A stretch of DNA of 64,000 nt from Phalacrocorax aristotelis (Eukaryota; Chordata; Aves; Suliformes; Phalacrocoracidae), in assembly GCF_949628215.1 (NCBI RefSeq), contig NC_134279.1:15212041-15276040 (forward strand). The letters are read 5' to 3'. The notes under the pieces are model-generated. The model was not told the origin of the DNA. It was given only the letters and a program-made list of their open reading frames with translations, and did not search any database. Shown here one piece after another: positions 1-14,200 of this stretch. Made by a program: the position numbers and the translations under genes. How positions within the stretch are numbered: position 1 is the stretch's first letter; the number at the start of each line of letters is the position of its first letter.

Positions 1-414
1 AGGTCTGGGTACATCTCCCAGAGAGGCTCTGCTGTCAGCCCAGCTGCCTTTGCATATATCCAACCACATGGAAAACAAACTGCAGCTGCCTGTGGACATG
101 ACTTAGCGTTCATTTCAGACCCAGCAAGCGCTTGATGCTGGAAAGCGTCCTCTGCCTCCTCCCTTCCCTGCAGCTGCCTTCATCTAATAAAAGCCATTAC
201 TGCTTTCTATGAGTCCTGCTTCTCGAGGATGCTGAATTTAATCATTTTGGTATTTCTGCCTATTCTTAAGATGGAGCTTTTCTTGAGTCAAAGGAGGAAG
301 GTACAAGTGTGATGTTTGCCTTGGCTGCTAAGGAAATAGAGCTCAGTTGTGCTGGACTCATGGACTGATTTTTAACAGTTTAGTCACCTTCGAAATTAGT
401 AAAAAAATAAAACT

Positions 415-455
415 TCACCTAAACTTGCATTACTGACAAACTCCAGTTTAGGTGA
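415..455. repeat. 11-bp perfect inverted repeat (hairpin)
   Basis: TCACCTAAACT (415-425) pairs exactly with AGTTTAGGTGA (445-455) across a 19-base loop. It lies in the first long AFF1 intron; no function is indicated. Confidence 0.8.
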
Positions 456-3400
456 TTTACCCAGATGTGCACTTTCTTTTCAAGATAAATAGTAACTATT
501 GCTATCAAATACATTGCTGTATAGTTTGGATTACACCACAGTCAGAAATACTACCTTGGCTGGCTTATTAAGCTTTATCAAGCCACAAGAAAAATGTGTC
601 TGTTAAAAAAACACAACAAAACTAAAACTTAGTTTTCAGACCTCTTTTCCTCTTTCACTGCTTGAATTTAGAAAAAACAGTGACAGCATAGCAAGACTTA
701 CTTTTTCCTTTTCTTGAGAAATGTTGAGAATATTAAGTTTCTGTATTAGCAGAATTTTGAGAGGACTTACTTGTCTTGAATTGGAGCCTAAATTCAAGTA
801 TTTGTTTTAATGCACTATTGAATTCAATAAACAAAGCACCCCCAAAGGGAGAAATTCCTTAAGTTTAGAGCTCAAACCCACAGAAATGGAGAAAATTTTG
901 AGTGAGCACTTCCCAATAATTTTGAAGACTAGCTGCTGTATGTATTTACAAGTATTTTTCTGTGTCTCTAGAAGGGACACACTGGCAGGGTGACTGCGCA
1001 TTTTAAAAATCTATTGTAAAATAAACAATGTGTGGAATGATTCCTTATTAATGCTGTGGTATATATTTCTTTTAAAGCTTGTAGGTTTGCTGTTTTGCGG
1101 TGTTTTTTTCTTTTTTAACATGGCAGAAGAACACTAGTTTTTTTAAATATGCCTTATGCACATTGTATTTTGAATATCAGTGGCATATGAAGAATCCTAT
1201 GGGTTTTGGAAGATGGAGGGTGAATTCATGTAAGAGGAGACAAAGTCATGTCAGATTTGGATCCTGCCAACCTGCTCCTTCTATAAAGGAATATGTTGGT
1301 TTCTTTCATCAGCCTGCCAGCTCATTGCTGTTCCAACTAAGTTGTAATTCAGACTTGGTGGGACATCATCTGTTTGCTAAAGGTGAAAGGTGCAGTATTT
1401 TCAGCCTGAATGTTTTCACCTGAAGTAAGCATTTTACTAAAGCTGCTCTTGGCTGTTGTGTTGTCTATTTGAAGTTTTGCTGTGATAATCCTTGGCTGGA
1501 TGTGCTGAAAGAATACCATGTGCACTTTACAGATGCAGAAGACAGGCTGACTTCCCTTGTGTCCTTGGGTTTGCTGTACTGCAGAGCAGGGTCAGCTCCA
1601 TTCCTTCCCCTCTCTACTAATACAGCATTCATGTTACCACAGTAATACTACACATTTCCATAACAAAAGCAAGAAGAGAAGCAGTGTGGTATTTTTTTTC
1701 CCCCGTTTGCTATGGTAGCAGTAACCCCTTGGGTAAGTCCTACCCTTTCCTTAGACATTTCCTCAGAGTCCTATAGCCCACATGTAGGGAAATGCTTGCC
1801 CAGCTTGCAGGATTATTTAGGGATTGCATGTGAAGCTATCCTGATGTAGAGACTTTGCCTGAGAGGACATAAAGAACAAACTGCAGTACACAAAGGTGTT
1901 GAGCCCAATCTGTCATATGACTACAAATTATTAACCTTCTTGCTCACATCCCTGAAGTATTTAAAATGGTTTGAGTATTTTGCCACTGATTCATGGGAAC
2001 TTTTCACGCAAATATTGCCATCATATGAGCAATTATGTATGAAGGAAAGTATAGGCAGCAAAACAGTAATACAGAAAATCTGGAAATGAGCATAGTGGAT
2101 GACAGCCACAAGTAATTAAGTCTTCTCCAGTTCGCTGTCCCCAAAAGCTGCTTCAGGGAAAGATGCAGAAAGCTTTTCCTTAGGCAGAGGTTGGCTGGTG
2201 TCTTGGAAATTCTTGGAACCATCTCCCCTTGGTTGGATTTTAATTATAAGCCATTCAGATGGTATGTTAAATAAGAAAAAAAAGTCGCTTCTTCCCTCCA
2301 GGTTAAACAGACAAGGAAAGAAACAGCGAACTGACCCTCTCCTGTCCTCTCAGTATTGCTTTGTCTTCTGACAGCTATTGAGCTTGGGAGGCTGATGGCC
2401 CATAGCCTTCCTAATATACCTGACTTAGAGGGATCACTTCTCAAATGCCAGCCAGGTACATAAGCTCAGCACCTCCCACCTCACTTAGTTGTGGGTAAAA
2501 ATTGTATGTGACAGCTCTGCAGCACTTAAGCCTGGCTGTAAAGAATTTCTGGGATTTGGGAACCGCCATCTTTAATGCAGAGTTTGTGAGATGATAAAAA
2601 TGTCCTTTAGGGAAGCTTACATTTTGAGTCATAACAGAGGCAAGTATCCTCTACATAGGGATTTTAAATATTAGTTGCAGACTGGTTTTTCTAGGCACAG
2701 CACAGGCAACGCAGGCCCTAGAAGGCTGTGTCCAGCCCTGGCAAACAAGCTGAGTGTGCTGCAGGCTTTACACTGAGTGTGCAAAGCTGTTTACTGAGGG
2801 GAGGATGAAAGTGTCTCTGTGTGTGTTCAGTTGAGTAATAATAATCATCTCCTAGGAGTAGGCCTTGTCAGCCACGGACACTGCTTTTACAGCTGAAAGT
2901 TTAAGGTAAGCTACTCCGAGAGATAGTTTGTATGCTGGAAAGGGAGACCAGTTAACTGGTGGACAGGACTTGCTGTGGCTTCCAGTCTTCTATGGCAAGA
3001 TAGGGGAGCTTTCTAAGAGACTTGTCCAATACTTATCTCAGGGAGGATAGCTTTCATCTGTGTATACATGACTTAATAATAATGATTATAATAATAATGC
3101 CCTTTGTCCGAACCCCAAAGCATCAAATCTAGAAATATTCTGTTTGCATTTAGGTCAGTTGTAAAACAATGGCAAAAGTTACCTTTATAAGCAAAAGGAT
3201 ATCCTGATGTTTTTTTCCCACAGGTTAAGTTCCTTGGTTTGGAAGCATTTAAAAATATTTCTTAAATTTCCGTTAAGGTTTAAAAATAGCACCTGGGCTC
3301 TTTCTCAGTTAAGAACTGTCCTTTCTTAAGGAGAGATATAAAATTCCTGTTCTTTCAACACACGTGTTTTCTTTCTTCTTTTCTTTTGGGAATTCTATCC

Positions 3401-3758
3401 TTGGACCCACTAACAAGCATCCCTTTATTTACTTCCCTCCTGCTTGCCTTCTTTGTTGATGCACTGGTGCTGGTGGCTGATGACTTCCAGCTCCCCTCCG
3501 AGTTGTGTGGTCTGTCCCAGGTAGCAGCATGGAGCTGTGCCGGGTGCTGGCCTGGGGCTGGTGATGCTGCTCCAGGCTCCAGCCTGCCTCTTCAATTCCT
3601 TTGTTTTCTAAATCTTGATGTGCAGTGGTAGCAATGCAGAGAGATGGCATGGGGTACTGCTCTTCAAAACAGACAGAACAAATCGAAGGTCCCAGTTCAG
3701 AAAAGCAGTCCTATTAAATATTAAAACAGTGTGAGGGTCTGCATCGCTGTGTCTTGTG

Positions 3759-3811
3759 TACTGAGTCATCACTCAGTAAACAAGATCACAATTCACTCAG
3801 TGAACAGGACG
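3759..3811. repeat. 8-bp hairpin with AP-1 motif and adjacent imperfect direct repeat
   Basis: TACTGAGT (3759-3766) and ACTCAGTA (3771-3778) are an inverted repeat with a 4-base loop; TGAGTCA at 3762-3768 is a perfect AP-1 consensus. A diverged second copy, ACTCAGTGAACAGGA, follows at about 3796. It could be a regulatory site or a small duplication. Confidence 0.6.
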
Positions 3812-6800
3812 TACAGATCACAAGTGTCACCACTGCCATCATAAATCTAACTGTGCTCATTTTCCAAGGGGAAAGTGGTGTTTGGAAAGGGAAAAAACTT
3901 GAGAGAGATGGCAGCAGTTAATTATCCGAGGTGATCCCCAGAACAACAGGACACCTCTCAGCACTAAAAACGCCAGTTTCCTTGATGGTCTTAACAAATG
4001 TAGTTACTGTTTTCTTACCTTTTTGTTCAACTCAAATGAAGATCAGGACTTACTATCAAATTGTTTCTCAAGCTCACATTAGGGGATTTGGAAATTAAGT
4101 CTACTAGCTGTAAAAAAATAATGCCTACTGCATTACTATTTCCATAGAAGGGAAACCATACTAGTGCCAAAATTATGGTTGACATCAGAAGTCAGCCTGC
4201 TTGGAGACTGTAGTTCCTACGTGATTTGAAATTACTTCTTGTATAAACACCCAGGGTTTTGCGATGCTGGCACTGAGAATCCATAAGATATACAGTAGTG
4301 GTCAAGAACAGAATGGGAAAGAGTTAGAAGTCTGGGAAGCATGTGTAGGTTTTCAAGTGTTGCCAGATTTTTATCTTTTTTTTTTTTTGTCAAAGCAGTT
4401 GATTTGAGAACCTAGGTGCATCCTTTGTACTCACTCATATTGTTAACAAGTATCTTAATGCACAGATTTTTTTTGTTTATTTGTAAAAACCCCCAAAAGG
4501 TAGCTATGCTTGGCTTGTACCCAAGTGAAAAGAATTAATTTGTAAATTGCTATTTGCTTTTAAGATCCTAATTCCTGCTGACCTGCAGCAAAACATGGAC
4601 CTTTAAATGGTTAAATCACTTTGGGAAGTAAAGCTAGAGCTTCTGAGAAACTTGAAATCTTTGAGAGATATACCCCATCATTTGAATTTCCTATCTTGTG
4701 CTGCATATTTATTTAATTATGGCACTTCCTGGTTTTCAGCTTTGCTATTGTTGATATATCATACTTATATATGTATTAGCCTTGATACAACATTCCTACT
4801 AATGATCATGTGTTAAATTTTGCAAATAACTTTGATGCAGCCTAATATATGATTTCATGCCTTTTTTTTTTTAGAAAAATGTTAAAAATTACTATCTTTC
4901 AACCAGGTCTGAGCTGTTTTCCCTTCCAGCCCTGAGAATAATAATACCAAAGCTGTGATTTTACTTCCTGCCCTGCTCCTTTTCTGTGACTATTTTATAT
5001 TAGCCAAAATCCATATGTAAACTTAGTTATGTCAGCAGAGTACAGATTTATTTTATTTATTCAACTGACACATTATCAACAAAAATCTCCTTTGACACCA
5101 GTTCTGTTTAGTTCTGCTAGTTGTACAGCTTCATCAGTATCAGCTGTTTTCTGGAGTAGGCTAGGAGTCAGGCTACTCAAAATACTGTAAAAAGTATGTC
5201 TAATAGCATAAATTGCAATGAGGTGTTATTGGAAATTAGAAAATACCTGAAATCATGGCTTGCTGCTCTTACTCAAATGCTTTTCATACCTTCAATACTT
5301 ACATTGAAAGACACCTTGTGTTTGTTCTGAAAGGACCAAGAGAACACAGACTCAGCCTGTTACGGACAAGTACTATAGATTCATGTTAAGCAGTATAAAA
5401 AAATTCTTTACTGGAGAGACTTTAGGGGGACAGTAGGTAAGAAAGTTGCAGGATCAAGGGGTCAAAATTAAATTCTTGAGAGGTACTATTCAGATGGTAG
5501 TTACAATGGGGAGGTGCTTTTGTGCAAATGTTCTTCATGTAAAGCAATTTACTATTGAAATAATCAGCCTTGTCTGGAGTTCTAGTCTACATGGCTATAT
5601 GCAGGTGATGCTGCACTTAATTTTCATGTTTAGTTTGTTTGGATTTCAATTATATTATTATTAGATGAAGGCTAACAAGTTATGCAGGAATTGCCTTCAG
5701 CAACTCAAGATTTTTTATTAAAACATATCAGTAGTCCGTTCCCCTAGAACACAAAACCCTTTGTTCCTTCAGACAAAGGAAGACAAAATAGCGATTTTTT
5801 TTTTCCTTATGCTGTTTGAACACAAGAAGGAGGCCCATGCACTTATTTTTAGATTGAGCAAAATAATCCATCTCAGAGTTACAAAAGCGTGTAAAATCTT
5901 CAAAGAATGTTTTATTTCCTCTAGGTGCCCACGCAGGAACACGACAGTACAACCATTGTTTATTCAGCATTTTGATGCAAAATGCTTAAATTGCCAGGAT
6001 CATTCAGTGTCAGCTGAAGAAAGCAAGAGTAGAACTCTAGTTGGTGGAAATGGTTTGATTTGTTTTCAAACCTGCGATGAGGGTGGCAGCAGGCCGGAGC
6101 TGCTGTCTTCTCTTGCGAGCTGGACTGCTGGGTTGATGGTGGGGCAGAAGCAGGAGAGCGCCTGGTGGTGTGGCATTGTTTTGGTGAAATAACTTAAGCC
6201 TTGCCTTGGAAAGGAGAGGATTCAAATGGGTTAAGTGCTCTTGTGAAATAGTCCCCAGGGGACTTGGCTACATGCACACTGCTGGTTAAACACTGGTGCT
6301 CACAGAGGACTTGAAACAACACCCAGATAAATTATTTTAGAAGGCTCCTGTCAACTTTGAGACTGGTGGATTGGATTTGTAATCTACAGTGAAGTCTTGT
6401 ATGTCAAAAGCAAACAAGCAGCATAACACAAATGGGAAAACAAATGTAGTTTTAATGTAATTTTGAAGATTTTGTCTAACTGGATGAGGGAGAGCCTTTC
6501 TGTACATTTCTTTGGTGCTTCAGCATTGTTTTAGTGTGCATACAGCAAAAAGTATAACAAGGTTTTTCATTAAATACAAAAGTGCAACTTAATGCCGTAA
6601 ACAATGGCAAGCAGATCTACTTTAGCTTTCCTTTGATTTGCTGGAATTATTCCAGTCTCGCTTCATTATGATCAAGAACTAAGTTGGTGAGAGGGGAGAC
6701 ATAGGATGCTCATCCTTCACCACTAAACCCACCCAGCTGCCTACCTGAAGCTAGAGCAAAAATTAAACAAGTGCATCCCCAAACATGTATTTTTTTACAG

Positions 6801-9793
6801 CTGCTGCAGTGTGCAGTGCCTTGTTAGTGCTGCACTAGAAAAAAGTTTCTTCTGTTTCCACAAAGACAGTCTGATAACAAGGTTTTTATAAAATTGGTTT
6901 TCTATTTCAGTTTTCTTTGTGTTTCATTTCCTCTTTTTGTTCCTTTCTCTGCTACCTTATTGTGTCTTTTTTTCGTTGTAGTTGTCATGTTTTTGTTGAG
7001 ATGAGGTGAGCTTTCTTCTGCGCTAAGAATGATGCATCTTCCAGTAATTTTTAACCTCCTGTGAAAATTAATCCTAGTCTTAGGCAACCTGCTGAGAAAA
7101 TTGCCTTCTCTTCTCATGGGTTTGTCATTCTCTGACAGCAGCTTCCTGAATTTTCTAGAACAGCTCGAGCTGCTGTTACAGGGACTTTGCTGCCAAATAG
7201 TATCTGTACGTTATTTTACGGTAGGAATGAAACCTCAGGCAACATTCTGCATAACAAAATGGCCTTTAAAATCTGTAGCTATGATTTATGAAGAACATAT
7301 TTAGCTCTGTACAATTTGTGATTTGAAACAAATTATATCAACAAAGATTTCATTACTAGATAATAAAAGTCCCTTTTAATTGTAAGTTTCTGAAATAAAC
7401 ATTTTTGAGCTTAATATGAAAACAGCACCAAGGAAAACCTGCATCTATGCAAGTATTCCCACACTGAAGTCAAGGAAAGGATCGTCTCATCCTTAAAATA
7501 CAGCTTGTTTTGAAGTCTCTGCATGCTCTTTTATCTGATTAGTTACTGACTTAATCCCAAGCTCACAGGCAACAGTGCAAAGATTTACTCATCTCAGTAA
7601 GTTTTAGCTCAAATTCCATCTTTTTTCCTTTAAAAAATGCTAACATGTTTTTTGTATGAACTTTTAAAAAATAAATAAACAAAAACTCCAACCCCTACAA
7701 TTTGTGAACCTGAAAGAAATCAGAAGAAAATCTTGTGTTAACTACCTGCCTGCACTTCTGTTTTATATGATGCAATTTTGCTGTTTTTGTTTGCTCTTCA
7801 TCAGAGTTGCCATTTTCCCTGTGTAGTCAGTTCTACTGTGGTTTGCAGGGGTCTTTTTTACTGCAGCAGCTGTGATAGTGATGTTTTCCCTTCATATATT
7901 CTTGCAAAAACACAGATGTTTACAAATGCACGGGGCGTATCTGAATAATTTTGACTTTTATGTATACGTGTTTTGGGTTAACCACATGCCCTTTGAATCG
8001 TCTTCTGCTGCTTCTGAATCCCCACAGTGTTGCAGGTGGTGCAGGAATGCAGCAGAAAAACTGCTATCCCAAGTGCTGGCTGTGCCTTCCCTAGAGACCA
8101 TATTGCTGCCCGCTCAGCAGAGCTGCTTGCTGCACAGCCGGGATGCTGCCTCTCTGAGTTGCTGTTAGTGAAGCCCTGCAGAGCGCCCCGGGCTTGTTCT
8201 GTACTGTTCCTGGTGCTGTGGGCTCTGCAGCCCCACAGTGCTGTGAAGAGGAGCCAGCTGGCTTAAAAATATCTGCTCCTTGTGTGTGGGCTCATTACCA
8301 ATCTCAGTCCTCCATCAGTGATGTTGGTGCAAGGTTTGCTTTTGACTTCAGGTTGCTCTCACAAGCCGAGGAATCCACCTGCGAACAGGGAAAGTTGGCA
8401 TGGTAGCAGACAGTAGCTGTTTGGTTTCTCCCTCAGTAGGTGAAATCAGGTTCACCTAAGTGGTTGGTGGTGCTAGACCTGAACAAGTTGTATTATATTA
8501 GAAAGGGTAGATGCTGATAAAACCTGTGGGTTGGAAACGAAAATGTGGTTTTATGCCCCAGAGAGCTGTTGAGGTTAATAAGTTTCACCAACACATCCTG
8601 CACTTCAAAACCAAGTCATCACTTTCTTTTGTTTCCAATCTGTTTAGCTACAAGCAATTAAAAAAAAAAAAACCCTGAACTGTAGTTCAGAGTACTGAGG
8701 CAAAAAAAGTGCGTTTGGCTAGGTTAGTGCATGTGAGAAAATAGAGCGTCATGACACAATCTTACCTATTTGCGGCTTTCTAGGGAGAAGGAAATTTGCT
8801 GGTAGCAAAACATACATTGATTGCATAGGAGGTTTTCCTTGTGTCTTTTTGAAAGTCTAAAATACCAGGTCCATAAAGTCTTTGAAATGATTATTTGTAA
8901 GTTATGCAGTATCAGATGCAATATAAAGGCACATTAGATTTGTAAAATGTAAAGAATTGTAACAATTTTTCCATGCAGTTCATGGGAATTTTACCACTGT
9001 AGTAGCAAGGTTAAGCTATGAACTGTGTGCTTACAGAGATCATTTTGACTGTACAGGTTGGCTCTGGATCCAAATGGTTTACCAAACATTGGAAGCTGTC
9101 TAAAATGAAGACCTTTGCTCCCTCCAGGTGTGCTGAGCATTAGTGGAAGTGTGCTCGCCTTCCCCCTCAGCTGCACCACTTTTGATATTCATCTGGTACC
9201 ATGGCCAGGTGATCAAAGGAGCTGAATCAACAGAAAGGGAATGATTGTCTGCCAGGGTAAGTCCTGGAGTGTCTCAGTGCAGGCTCAGGCCAGTGGCCAG
9301 TGCCAGGGGAAGGGAAGGGCAGCAGAGGAGTGCATGTGGCTGGGGCCCATGCAGTCACTCATCCTGGCAGCCACTAAGGGCTGCATCGCCTTCCCTGCAT
9401 TGTCAAGCCTTGCTCTTGAGACTCAGAGCTTTTTCTGTTTCAAAATTATTTTTGCTTTGTCTTCCCTCTCCTCCCTGGCTTCCACTCGAGGCAAAAAGCT
9501 CAAAAACAGAGTCCTGTTCTTGGTGACTCTGCTGATGGCTGACTTGCTCACCTGCCCGAAAGACTTGCGGGGCTGATTTTTGCCTCAAGGCTACTGTTTT
9601 AGTTGGGATTACTTTATGGCAGTTCCTTTTGTGACTTCTATCTGAGATTCATTACTGCTAAAACAAATATTGTTTGCTCTAAGGTTCATGCTTAATGCTG
9701 CCAGAGATCATACAACACGAATTGAAATGTAAAGCTCATAGGCATGATAATGTTAGCATTGCTATCTAATCAGTCTTGGTTTGCATTTCTGTT

Positions 9794-9837
9794 CCCCCTC
9801 ACCCAACCCCACCCCGCCGCTTTTTTTTTTTTTTTAG
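9794..9837. repeat. C-rich then T15-type pyrimidine tract
   Basis: About 27 bases of C-rich sequence followed by a T run ending in TAG. Simple sequence; it resembles a splice acceptor, but no coding sequence follows. Confidence 0.75.
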
Positions 9838-11168
9838 CATGTCTTAACAATTGCTTTTCATAGTAATAAAATCTTGTCAAATTCTCAATTTGGATACTGT
9901 TTGAAAGATTGTTAGGGAACCTGCCTATCTGCAAAATAAACCTTTATCTGGTTGAATTGGAAAAACTTTTTGTTTGCTCTCCTAAGAAAGGGTTCCCTAT
10001 GCATCAGACACTTTTGGCAATCAGTAAGTGTGTGAAAGAAAAAGATCTGTTGAACTATGTCTGCAGCAAAATATAAACATCTTTTAAAAACATGTTTAAC
10101 AACTACCTGTACTGCTGGCTTTCTTGCAGGATGGTGGCTGTCTGACTAGAAATTATTTTAATCACAAATATATTCACACAGTCTTCATATTTGTTCTGAT
10201 AAATGCTCTCCTGAATAGATAACTAGGAATTGTTGCTTCAGCTTTTCCTGAAAACAGCTTTGTCTCCACATCATCTGAAAAAGTAAGCCAGGTTTCAGAT
10301 CATTGGACCTGTCTTTGTATCATAGATGTGTTTTAATGTTATACGGAACATGTAAACATCCTTGGCAGAGAACACGCCTGGTGTCTGGTGTTCCTCAAGA
10401 TTGCATGTGAAAACCTTTTTTGAATTTTTGTGTTTGTGTGTTTGTTTTGATCAACAAGGTAATTTGAGTTTCAAATTTTGGCAGCTTTTTTCAATACATG
10501 CCAGAACAATACAGCATCCATAATCAACCATTAGTAGAGGCTTGTTTAAAATACCTACTGTCTTTTTTGTTGGCTTGTTCATTTTGGAAACATGCTCTGT
10601 GTGTGTGCATGCAACTTGCATCTGTGTGTAGTATGGAGAGGGGGGATTTTAACTGCACAAATATGCAGGTGGAAAGTTGCTTTGAAGAGTAAATTAGCAT
10701 GTTATCCCTAGCGTGACTTCTGTGTGAGTAAGAGAGACCATCTAATATGCAAAATCTCGTGCATCTAATATGCAAGATCCCGTGCTCTGAGCTGGTTAAG
10801 CGTGTATATGTGAAGTGAGGGCAGGATGGTAAGTTTTAGCCTGATTTTTGTCCTGCCTGTTTTCAAACTAACCCTATACGCATGTGCAATTTTGTGATCT
10901 TTATTACATTCAAATGGCAAAAGCCTGTGCAGTTGAGGTGAAAAACAAAAGTAAAGCTAAATATATTTAAATATAATATTAAATGGGAAGCATTTGTAAA
11001 TGTGACCCTTTGGGGTTTTTTTTGCATGAACAGGTGACCTTCTCTGCTCATAGTTGCAGTGGCAAAGCTGTAATTATGAAACAAAGAAAACTGGCAGCAC
11101 AATGAAGGGCATGGAACTCATAATTTGCTTTTCTCATCCTTGATGTGCTAATAATTTAGTCTGAAATC

Positions 11169-11201
11169 AGGTGAAGAACATGCTGTAGCTGTTCTTCACC
11201 T
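11169..11201. repeat. 12-bp perfect inverted repeat (hairpin)
   Basis: AGGTGAAGAACA (11169-11180) pairs exactly with TGTTCTTCACCT (11190-11201) around a 9-base loop. Intronic; too short for a typical microRNA precursor. Confidence 0.85.
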
Positions 11202-14200
11202 ATGCTGCCTGGATATCTACAGGCACCAGTTTCACCTGAGATGAAGGAGACGGAGAAGCAGGGGACTTGTTCGTGCACAGGATGTCAGAGGGCAGCTCTA
11301 AATGGGCTGTGACAGCAGACATGCAAATAAGCAGAAATAAGCAGTCAGGTGGAAATTACTGAGACGAGAAGGAACAGAAAGGTCCGCAACACCTTAATAC
11401 TTGCCTGAAAGGCAGGCTGTATCCGTTCCAGTTAATATCTGCTTCCAGACCTCCTGTCCTCATCTTTGCACGATCTGTACACTGTTACTGCCACTGGCCT
11501 TGTTTGAGCCCACACATCTTAGCAGTGCCACTCGGTGACTTCTGAAATAATGTATGGCCTACTCTCTCCTGACAATGATTTTTCTGAGAGCCTGCTTGAA
11601 ACTATTCTGCCACAGCCTCCTGATGAAGCAAGCTATTTAAAAACTGGGAAGAAAGCTTCAGCCCCCCACTTCCATGCATGAGAGGCATATGGTCCTTGAG
11701 CTCCATTTGGCACATGTGGCAGAGTGGGATAAAAATGTGTGCTGTAATTTTTAAGGGAATAGCTTTTAAAAAAAGAAGCAACCTTAGAAGCTCTTCAACC
11801 CCATTCTCATTAGCAAAAAAAAAAGACTGCTTATTCCTTGTAGTATCTATGACAAAACCTTATTTTTAAAAAGGTGCCCAGTTTTTGAGCTTTGGCCAAG
11901 TGTTGACTGCATTGTGCCAGAGAGGAGAACGCTGGGTTTTTGCAAGGCTCCTTTCAATGTCTCTCTCATTTTCCCCTTCCCCCTCTATCTATCATGCTGA
12001 GACTGAGCAGGCTGCTGGTCCCTCCTGCTGTGACAGTCTAGCGGGTGTAACTGTGTCAGCAGGAAAAGAGCACAGTGCAGGAGGGTTGGTGCAGCCCCCT
12101 TCCTGTGTTACTCCCTGGTTGGGGCACTGCACCGCTTCTGGTTGATGGCCGGGGGTCTGGCCTACATATTATCGTGGCATGACATTTGTGTACTAGGTGG
12201 TTCCTCAAGCAGTTTAGCTGGGTTTTGGGTGATTTTTATTATCCTGATTTCCTCATTCATCCCTCTTAAGCGTGTATAACAGAGCTGTGCGAGGCTTGGG
12301 GCATGAGCAGAGCTTTGTGCTCATGAGGCACGTAGTTTTTTGGAATTGCTTGTGAAGAGAGGACTTGAAGGTATTTCTGAGAATTTCATCACACAGTTGC
12401 TATGCAGCTTGAATTGAGTGCCTGTGCAGATTTTCAATTGTTTTCTAAATTAAGAGCTCCCTCTCTTCATTTGTGGGTATGTGCACTTGTGCATTTTTGT
12501 AAGCCTGTTGTAGTAAAGGCAGACTAGTTTCTCATGTAACTTCTAGGACTTCTTGTGTTTGTGTAGATGCTTGTTGTTATATTGGCCACAATCCTGAAGT
12601 CCTCTTCAGCTCAGGATCGAAGTAGTACTGAATCCTTCAGTGGCTGGACTTCTAATGGGCAAGGGTAAACCCTATCGCATAGTCAAATCAGCAGATCACG
12701 TGCTACCCTAGTATGTATGGGGAGGGGATCAAACAAAATCTTTCACAGCCAAATTTCTAATAGGTGCTTTAACTGCTAATTCCACTTCTTTTTCACCTCC
12801 TTTAGCATAAGGAAAGCTACTTTTCATGTGATTGAATGCATTATGGTACAGGAGACAAACATTTAACTTCTTCAGGGGAAGCGTGATGCTATAGAGCAAA
12901 GCAAAACACGCTTCATGTGGCCAGCTGCAGTAGGTTATCATGTAGGTAGTAATTCCTGCAGGTCTCTAGCCTTTGAGTTGTTTATGCTCTGATAAAGTGA
13001 AAGCATTAATGTCTTTATTACTCAGGTAAAGAAACTACATAAAATTTATCGCTGAAGCATGTGGTATTTATATGCATTTTTGCTTTCTGTACGTTGGCTT
13101 TCTGGATATGTTATGTTTTGCTGTGTGTGTAACTGAGCAGAAAGGTAGTTGCTGGAATCTGTAGGAATTCATCAATTTAATCTCTCTGAAGTAACTTCCT
13201 CAACTGCATTTTCCCAGAAGGAAAACAAGCATAGTAGTACTGTCTGAAATTACTCTGAATTGCATGTCCTTCCCTACATTATTATCTGGGCAATGCACTT
13301 GCTTATATCAGAAGCTTTTAAAGCGTTGAGCCTGCAGTAGATGCTAAATGAAACTGTACAACTTCTTTGTCAAAACAACCCAAATGAAAACAACCCCTCC
13401 CAGAAAATCCTGAAAATATATGGTACCTTTATTTTATTTAAACTTTCACAGGTTTTGTCTTGGCTGAGGTCACTAGTAGTGAGGAAGGAGGAAGTGGGTG
13501 ATTTTGTGCAACCAGCAAGGGGAGAGAGTGGATGTGGGATTTAGGTGGTGCTGGTCTGACCTATTATGTTGAAGTTATGTTGAACCAAAAGGTTTGAGTG
13601 AAGGCCTTTTCAGACAACTTCAGCTATACTTAACAGTACTTCAGGCATATTGCCTTGTAGTAGTATTTTGTTAACCTTGAGATGATATGTCTTTGCAAAA
13701 TATTACTTGGCCTTCGTCAACCAGTTGTGCAGGTTGGTGAATTGGAAAAATAATATTGCAATAATTATAAAAAGGAGATAATGTGGCAGTGTCTCACCAT
13801 TTTAATAGCATGACGCTTTTTCTTTAGTAACTGAGAGAGGCTTAGAAGTCGTTAATGGTAGTCTCTGCATTTTTCTGTAATCAAAATTTATTCAATGGAT
13901 TTGGCTTTATGTTTATCCAGCTTTTTGTTGGAGAAACCTTAAAACCAAACTTATCCTTTACTTTGTGAAATGTCTGTTACGCCACTTAAGTCCGTGAATC
14001 CTTATCAAAGAGATACTTGATTTCGTCTTCATGACCTTTTTAAACCTTTCTCTTAGCTTTTTAAGCTTGCAGGTAAGGAAGTCGTCTGTTAAATTAGCCT
14101 TGCAAAACTTATTACGGAAATGCATCAGTTCAGGTTCTGCTCTTATCATACATTATCGTATGAGTATAATTTTAAATTTGTCCCTTAAATCATTGGTCAT

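Noticed and set aside
9820-9840. Very strong splice-acceptor look-alike (T run then TAG)
   Set aside because: No coding sequence, conserved peptide or paired donor follows; it is a simple T tract.
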